Notes under the pieces: generated by a model
Seen by the model: the letters and a program-made list of their open reading frames with translations, nothing else
Told to the model about the DNA's origin: nothing
Database searches by the model: none
Shown: positions 47,869 through 64,000 of the stretch, in pieces
How positions within the stretch are numbered: the first letter of the stretch is position 1
Layout: each line of letters opens with the position of its first letter
Program-made: the position numbers and the translations under genes
Assembly (NCBI RefSeq): GCF_026212465.1
Contig: NC_080056.1
Span: forward strand, 12,556,142 to 12,620,141
DNA: 64,000 bases
From: Amaranthus tricolor
Taxonomy: Eukaryota > Streptophyta > Magnoliopsida > Caryophyllales > Amaranthaceae
Direction of reading: 5' to 3'

Positions 47869-49290
47869 TGATTTAGGAAAACATGATTTTGATTTTCATC
47901 AAGTGGGAGAGTAAAGACTCAACTCCTTTAATTGATGATATTCAAAACTCATATAAAATTAATTAATATGTTAAGTAATTATATTTAGTTGATTAATAGA
48001 TCCAAATTCATATTTAGTAATAAATAGGTATAAATAATATTTAAATCATAACATGTTTAGTCCAAAAATAACCTAAGCTAAAATTAGTTGTATATTTTAT
48101 GAGTTAAATGAATCAGACTAAATATTAATCATAGTTTGACTATACGCTTTTAGTCTTGAATTGAATTAGAATACTTGCTATTAAGATAATTAACTTACTT
48201 GGTTAACAAGACTCATGTCAAATATAGACGTTCCCAAATGTGTAAAACATGTTTTCCTATGTTTATGGATGTGCGGTCAAATGTTCCTACATTATAGGAA
48301 AGATGGATTTTAGAAGTTTTTAAAGGTTTTGGAAAATAAAATTTTTTAAATCGAATTAATAATTATTCTTGATTTAAGTTGAGTTTAATTAAATTGATTA
48401 AACATGTAAGAATAATTATAAATACACTTGGTTATTGCTATTTTTAGAACCAACTTGACAGGATTGACTGAGTCTTGAAGAAGCCTAAAATAGCTGAGCG
48501 TGCTAGTCAAGAAGCCAAGAGGACAATTTAACTACTTGCAGTTTAGGGCTTTGACTCTAAATTCAACATAATCAAGTTGAGATGACTAAGGAGAAAAATA
48601 AGGTGATGTAGCACATGACTTATGCTAATAGGAGGCATCCTATATATTGAAGCTTTATCAAATTTAAAGAATACACATTGTATACTCCTATCTATATTCT
48701 CTAAGCTTTAACGTATTCAACAAAGAGTTGTAATCTTTTTGTTCATTAGTTTTGTAACTCTCATCAATTGTATAGATCTTAGAGTTTCAAGAGAGTGAGA
48801 TTAGATTTTAATTACGCCACAAATTTTAGAATACTTTTGAAAGTATTCGGTTGTTTTCTCTTTTGTGATATTAGAATTAGTCTTTTATTAAAGAAAATTT
48901 GTAGATCATTCTTCAAGGGGAAGAACGTGGTGAGAGAAGAAAAATAAATTTTCTTAGTGCTCTAGGTTCCATTAATAAAAGAGATTTGAATCCTAAAGGT
49001 TGGAAAAAAACTTATAGGAGGGGAATAGACTATTGATAACTAAACCTCGATAACAAATCGCTTGTCTTGTCTACATTTTATTTCCGCGTTAAGTTTTAGA
49101 TTTGTTATTTCTAGAAGACTGTTTGAAGCGTCTCACAAACTCTTGAGCTATCTATCAAGGAAAAATTTTACTTGGGCATACTCTCGATTCACCTCCCCTC
49201 TAGAGAGTATTCAATATCCTATCAACCTTCAATTTCATTTCATTCATATTTTTGGTTACAACTACAAAAACCAACATTAGCATCTACTCT
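47869..49290 (+). mobile_element. Copia-like LTR segment
   Basis: Text around 48600-49280 has an LTR-like order: a TATA-like ctatatattgaag (about 48640), then leader-like sequence, then gattcacctcccctctagag (about 49190), a phrase common near the ends of plant Ty1/copia LTRs. No primer-binding site, TSD or coding domain is seen. The left boundary is unknown. Confidence 0.35.
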
Positions 49291-49394
49291 CCTATTTTAA
49301 AAGGGCAATAAAATAGTATATTAATTTTTATTTTTCATTCATAGTTATGATTCAATTAAATAATGTATTCACTTTTATTTTTCATAATTTCAGT

Positions 49395-51295
49395 AAGAAT
49401 CAATTGCGAATTATAGCGTTCAAGTTTAGGACCTTTACGAATTACAATCTTGATGTTTTTTGTGCGAATTACAGTGATAAGTTCAATTATTTGCACTTAT
49501 TTATATCAATTTATACTCCTTAATGATGGTCGTTGTTAGTAATTTCGTGATTATTTGAAGATTTATGCTACTTTACTCGTTTTGGTTACTCATGTTGATT
49601 TTGAGTGGTTTTGATTATTTTAAGCATAATTCTTATAGTTTTAATGATGACGGAGTTCACTAAGGAGATTTTAGCTCAGGTGAAGATGTTCTACAAAGAA
49701 AATGAGCAAAAGGGTAGAAAGTGTATTAATTCAAAAGTTTTAAGATGAAATTTGATACATGTCTACTCTTTTGGCCATAACTTTTAATAGGAAGATTTTA
49801 TTAATGCAAGTTTTGCGGCATTGGAAGCTAGACTTCAAGAGCTTTCCAACGGTATAATATGCCAAATTCCGATAATCGAGCAATAAATGATGATCGTTTG
49901 AAGTTCGCTGAAATTGTCAGCCAAAAACGCAGACTCGACTTTCTTGTTGTGTAGATGGCTGCCGACTAGGCATTTTCTTCTAGATTTCGGGTAGCGCTTT
50001 TTTCGTCACTTTAATTGTGTATTATTTTATTTTATCTTTATTTTAATTAACTTCTTAGGTTTATTTAGTGGTTGACGAGGGGCATTTAGGTTAAGTCTCC
50101 TCTGAGGAACACAAGGAGGGAGACTAAAAACCTCTTCTCCTTCTTCCTCCTTCTTCCTCTCCATTTGAACACCATTTTAATTCTTGTAAGTTTTTGATTT
50201 CTTGTCTTTGATTTACTTCCTTATTATTGGTTTAATCTTACTTAATCAAATTTGTATTAGTTTTATTGTCATACTTTAATTGTTTTCTTAGAAATTGTCA
50301 TTTAATAAAAGTAGTATTGTTCTTCCTATTTTTTGTCTCTTGGATCTTTGATTGTGTGTCTTATAGTTTAATTATTGTTTTTCCTTGCAAATTTCATCGT
50401 TATTATCTTTTATCATGCTTAATTTCATTCTAGGGTTTGATTCATTGTTTCCACCATGAATAGTGAGTAGATTTATTTTCTAGGATTAGGGTTTGAACCT
50501 ATAATTCAAGTATGATTTGATTATTAAATTTGTCTTTGAAATTAGGATTAAAGTGATTGAATTATGCCAATAACCCTAAATTAAATATGCTTTGTTGGAC
50601 TAGTCAATAGAACTAGCGTGTGAGATTAGGATCAACTTTGTTATAGGGTAAATTTTAGTTAATTTCTTATTAATTCGTTCAATAAAATTAGCGTGTGAGC
50701 ATTGAATTAATAGGACTTACATCTATTAGTTATCAATAGAGCGCGAGTTTGAGATTAACAAGATCATATTTAATAACATAATTAATACGACATTTCATAA
50801 ACACTAATAAGAGTTTGATCATACAAGAATTTTGGGAATTCTCGACGCCCTAGATCTTTTATCATATAATTTCAATCCATATTTTTATTGCATTTTTAGT
50901 TTGTTAGACAAAAATCAATCAAACTTTTTTTCTTTCAACCAATATCTTTAATAGGGATTAGCAAGTTTCTTGTCCTAGCTTCCCTGTGTTCGACCCGCGA
51001 CTACACATACACCGTGTGCTTGCGGTTAAATAAACTATCGTTATGATGAGTAAAAACGACGTTAAAGTGTTAAAACACAAGGGTATAATTGGTAATTAGG
51101 AAACTCAAAGGTGATTAGCGTTGTTCAACAAAAGTTAAAGGTGATTAGTGATGGTTAACAGTTATTTAGGCTGGTCAAAAGTCATCTAAGTTGGTCAACA
51201 GTCACTTGATTTGAATGGTAGTCACTTTGATACTTTCGAAGCTGTAATTTGCAAAATAAAAGCATTAAAGCTGTAATTCGCAAAAGACCTAAATT
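49395..51295. mobile_element. Composite transposon remnant with inverted gcgaattacag termini
   Basis: The left end (49399-49475) has three copies of the motif gcgaattacag with aggacctttacgaattacaa. The right end (51237-51290) carries the same motif in inverted orientation (gctgtaattcgcaaaagacc). Between them, 50000-51060 contains text typical of Ty3/gypsy LTR ends (cttccctgtgttcgacccgc near 50980). It may be a MULE-like element with subterminal repeats that took in, or was built on, an LTR. No coding domain. Confidence 0.4.
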
Positions 51296-51599
51296 TAAAG
51301 GCAGTACTTTACAATTAATTTTTCCTATACATTTTTGTATAACGTATGCAAACTCCATTAAGAAACAAATGCAATACTCTATACACAAAATCAAGAGTAC
51401 ACAAAGAATTGAAGTTTTATTGAAATATGGGGTAACAAATTTTGAGATCATCATATTGAAAATTTAGGTCTCTTTATACAGAAATTAAGGAAACTTATTC
51501 GTAAAACAGAGCTGTTACAAGACATAGACAGCTAGTACCTAGTAGATGCATGAATAGTGCCACGTTGTCAAATCTCTTCCTTGCCAAGTTTTAAACTTA

Positions 51600-52852
51600 C
51601 CAGATATACGCTACAACAACACTTTTCTCCATTCCCCCTTTCTTTTCTCACCTTCTCTCTTTCTCTTTCTCAATCTGTCAGGTTTTTTTTTTCTCCTCTC
51701 CGCCATTCCTCACTCTTTCTATAACATCAACCTCCTTTTCATCATTTCAATCCCTTTCTCTTTCTCTTTCTAGGGTTCCTGATTCTCTCTCTCATTCTCC
51801 TGAGAGAGAAAATTCATTTCTATTCAAAAAGTGAGAAAATTTACCTTTTTTGCTAATCCTTTTTCTTGATTCCTCTCGATTCCGATGACGATTAAGTGCG
51901 ATTATGTTATTCACAATCGTAATCCTTGATCGATTTTCATAGCAGCAGATTTTGATTATTTCAGCAATTTTTTTTCATTTTTTTAACTGTCGGATGATTG
52001 ATTTCGATATTAATTAATTTATAAAAATCTTGACGAGTTTTTTTTGTCTAAGTTCAGAAATTGGAGCTTGCTTTGAACTTGATTACATGTTTTTCTTTGT
52101 GGAAGATGTGTTATGTATTGAAATAACGTCTTGTTGATGATGTAAGTTCCTTTTTTGCCGTTTTTAAGTTGAATTCCACAATTTTGAAGTTGTTGAGTGA
52201 TGATGTTCTATATCACTTTAATTTGGTGTTTAATGCTTAATTTTGGTAGATGATTCATTAGTTTGGGCAATTAGGAAGTTATACACTTGGTTCAAGTGGT
52301 GAACTTGTTTTGATTGCGGAGTGATGTGTAGTTAATGTATGTTTTTCTTGATTGATTTTGAATTGGAATTAAATTTCGAACTGTAAAAGAATTTGAAGTT
52401 CCGTAATTTCGAGTAGTAAATGCTTTTAAAAGCACATTCCAGCACATTGATTATTTAACATTTTAGCAAATGCTATATGCATCTCTAAGCTCTATTTAAG
52501 TTGCATATAAGATATAAGAAACGCAAAGACAACTTTAACTATTAATTAAACATTTTTAATACTGATTGACGCATCATTTTGTCATAACACCCCGAATAAA
52601 TTATTTTGTAGCAATCAGCTATGTATATATTGCTTATATGTAGCTTTTGACGTTGCTTATATGGAGTATAAACCTAGCATTTTATCCCATTTTACACCAA
52701 AATAGCTTATATTTATTTATAAACATGTGCAATTTGCTTTGGCATTTTGAATTAATGCTACCAATTACCATACTCTAGTTTCTAGTATTATGTGAATGCA
52801 ATTCTGCAGTTATTGAGATATTTTAAGATATAATTTGAATTTGCTAAATCAG
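51600..52852 (+). promoter_or_regulatory. Probable 5' UTR exon and first intron of the second PP2C gene
   Basis: A CT-rich leader (about 51640-51790, ctttctcttt-like) typical of plant 5' UTRs is followed by a strong donor (gat then gtaagt at 52142). The acceptor would be aaatcag at 52852, directly before the ATG at 52853. There are weaker donors in between. No TATA box is evident. Confidence 0.5.
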
Positions 52853-61995
<9,143 letters not shown>

Positions 61996-64000
61996 GTGAG
62001 CTCAATTGTTAAATTAAAGAGCTAATAGAAGCTTTTGCTTTCATATTCATGGTTTCCTGAACTCTTCCTATTCATATAGAATATATGCAGTTTTCTTCCT
62101 TGTGGTAGTCAGTTGAATTGTTCTATGAGACCATAGATATTTTTCTCTATTAGAAATTTGAAGGTATGTGATGCTGAAACCATGAGAAAACTCTGAAGTC
62201 TTGACTTCTGAGTGTAGAAATATCTTTTCAATAGAAATTGGAATCTATCCCAGTCATGTGATGTGATTCCTACTGTTTTTGTGATGTATGTTTCTTCAGA
62301 AAATTTTTGAAGGTTTCTGATGAAGGATTACGACTTAAATACTACCTTGGAACTAGAGATGCCTTCTCATGTTTTATTTGTTAAAAGTTAAAAGGAATCT
62401 CATAATTCTATAATGTAGGAAAGCTTATATTTATAGTTTTGAATGTTGTGGGGTCATGTGCATAGTAATAAAAATGGGTCCTATGAAGCTATTAAATAAA
62501 TTCACATCTCATATCTTCAATAACTATAAATTTTAATGAAAATTATTGAAAAGTGTTTAACTTTTGACGTACTGTTGAATCTCAACAAGGACACATTTAA
62601 TATGAATAAATCAAAAATACTTGTTAAGGCATCTGCACTCGTGCAAATGTGAAATGTCTGCTTATGTTGACTATCATTTTTGGTAAGTAGTAGTTTTTGG
62701 ATCTTTATTTCTCTTATTTCCTCTTTTCCATTTTTATGATTGTTTGATATAGAACATGCATATGCCATCTGGTAATTTCTGCACTTAAGTTAGCTTTTTT
62801 AGGGGCAGAATTATGGTAGTCTTGTAATTTTTTAAAATAACAATCCCTCCGTTTTTTTTTTCCATTTGTCTTAAATAGAAATTTCACAAAGTTTTTCTCA
62901 TTACAAAATTTTCTATTTTGGACATGCTTTTGGACTAACATAACCTCATTTGCCTAACACATTTATTAAAAGGACATCACCTCTTTATGTTTTCAACCCT
63001 CAAAATTTATTGTCATCTTTTATATTAATTGTACCCTTCCCCTCATTATAACAATTCTCTCTTTTTACTAAACTCCTTTACTCCTTCCTTCCTATGATAT
63101 CAAGCATAAATAATTATTATTTATTCCAAATCGCTAATTATTCTTAATGGAACTTATCCCTCATTATTACTCTTGGTTCTTTCCAAATTTTAAATGGAAG
63201 AACATTAGCAAATGGAGGGGGTATGATTTTAAAATTTATTATGTAGTATAAATGAAAGCGTGGCCTACCAAATATAAGCAACTAAATTGGTCACTGCTTT
63301 GGCAATTTTGTTTAAAAGGAATTTTTTGGGAGTGCATTTTTTTCGAGCAAACTTCTATCTCATTTTTGTATTGTGCTTGGATGGGTCATCAGCTGTTTCT
63401 CCTTGATGAAGCAGAAGTACAAAACTTGAAGTGCTAGATAAAAACTTAGCTGAAAGGTATTCTGGTGGATCTCCCACAGTTATTGTATCAAAGTACACCT
63501 ATAACAAGTTAGTTATAGAGATCTGAATCTGATGTGCTATAGAGAAACTCTTTGAATGCACGTTATTCCTTTTCTTTCTAGTTTCTGTCTTTGCCTTCCA
63601 TTATTGTGAAAATGTAATGACTTGTCAAAGGAAGGGCATCATGGGAAGACCACTAGAACTCTTTGAAATAGGCAATCAGCAAGATTGAAGAGGAATAATA
63701 TTGAAAGAGAATATAACTAAAATATAAAGAAGAATATTATTATAACAGATTCAGAATTATGTCAGTATTTGCTGTATTAGTTGCAATTACAGGTAGTCTG
63801 TGGTTTGGCTGGGAGTTCAACATATGTGGTATTACCTTTGTAATTAAGAATGGTTGTTTCCTATGGACCCTTACTCCTTTGCAATGACCATCTACTACTT
63901 CACAGATGACAGAACCCAAATATTTCATGTATTTAATTTACGCAATTATATTTTTAATGCCAAAGTCTTATGAATAATGCCTATGATCTTATTAGTTGCA
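61996..64000 (+). other. Intron of the second PP2C gene, runs off the window
   Basis: Begins gtgagc. Contains a Stowaway-like MITE (62844-63221). No further exon of the gene is recognised up to the edge. Confidence 0.75.
62844..63221. mobile_element. Stowaway-like MITE
   Basis: Left TCCCTCCGTTTTTTTTTTCC, right complement CCCCCTCCATTTGC followed later by CCATTTAAAATTTGG; TA on the right flank (63222-63223), degraded on the left (ca). About 378 bp, no ORF. The ends belong to the same CTCCCTCC family as the mariner-like element at 45660. Confidence 0.65.

Overview
This window is nuclear DNA of a flowering plant. The genes have GT-AG introns, there is a DYW-type pentatricopeptide repeat gene, a plant cyclic-nucleotide-gated channel and two plant PP2C phosphatases, and the AT-rich intergenic DNA is full of plant transposons (CACTA, hAT, mariner/Stowaway, Mutator-like MITEs, TRIMs, LTR fragments). 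A eudicot is most likely. I cannot fix the species; some repeat sequences look like those of Caryophyllales/Amaranthaceae, but that is only an impression.

Layout. 18-5084 (+): a complete three-exon clade A PP2C (ABA co-receptor family) with a 3.5 kb first intron. 5.5-6.8 kb: two TRIM-like mini-retrotransposons and a long (AT)n tract. 6.8-10.5 kb: AT-rich DNA without recognisable genes. 10.5-14.6 kb: decayed CACTA transposon on the minus strand. 14.6-22.75 kb: a minus-strand LTR retrotransposon fragment whose LTR is split by a 6,968 bp hAT transposon. The hAT has a perfect 8-bp target-site duplication, matching termini, an intact 640-aa transposase, tRNA-Ser-derived sequence in its leader intron, and what looks like a captured last exon of the translation factor eIF5A. 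24.65-27.35 kb (+): intronless PPR-DYW editing factor. 27.99-34.20 kb (-): complete seven-coding-exon CNGC1-like channel, convergent with the PPR gene; its introns hold a Stowaway MITE, a Mutator-like MITE and a hAT MITE, and its 5' region holds a minisatellite. 35.9-51.3 kb: gene-poor, with a 34-bp tandem array, an LTR-like piece with TCGAGC-type inverted motifs, a foldback MITE, a second truncated CACTA copy, a mariner-like element (2,207 bp, TA-flanked) carrying a truncated transposase and a convergent second ORF, and LTR or MULE-like remnants. 51.6 kb to the right edge (+): the first part of a second PP2C gene, close to Arabidopsis At1g43900, with large introns; its 3' exons lie beyond the window.

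The host genes are signalling (two PP2Cs, one ion channel) and organelle RNA editing (PPR-DYW). They do not form an operon-like unit, and I see no functional coupling between them beyond chance proximity. The most noteworthy material is in the transposons: the hAT element with its host-gene cargo and possible chimeric splicing, and the mariner-like element with two convergent ORFs. Exon boundaries were set by reading frame, GT-AG sites and remembered family sequences, without transcript evidence or database search.
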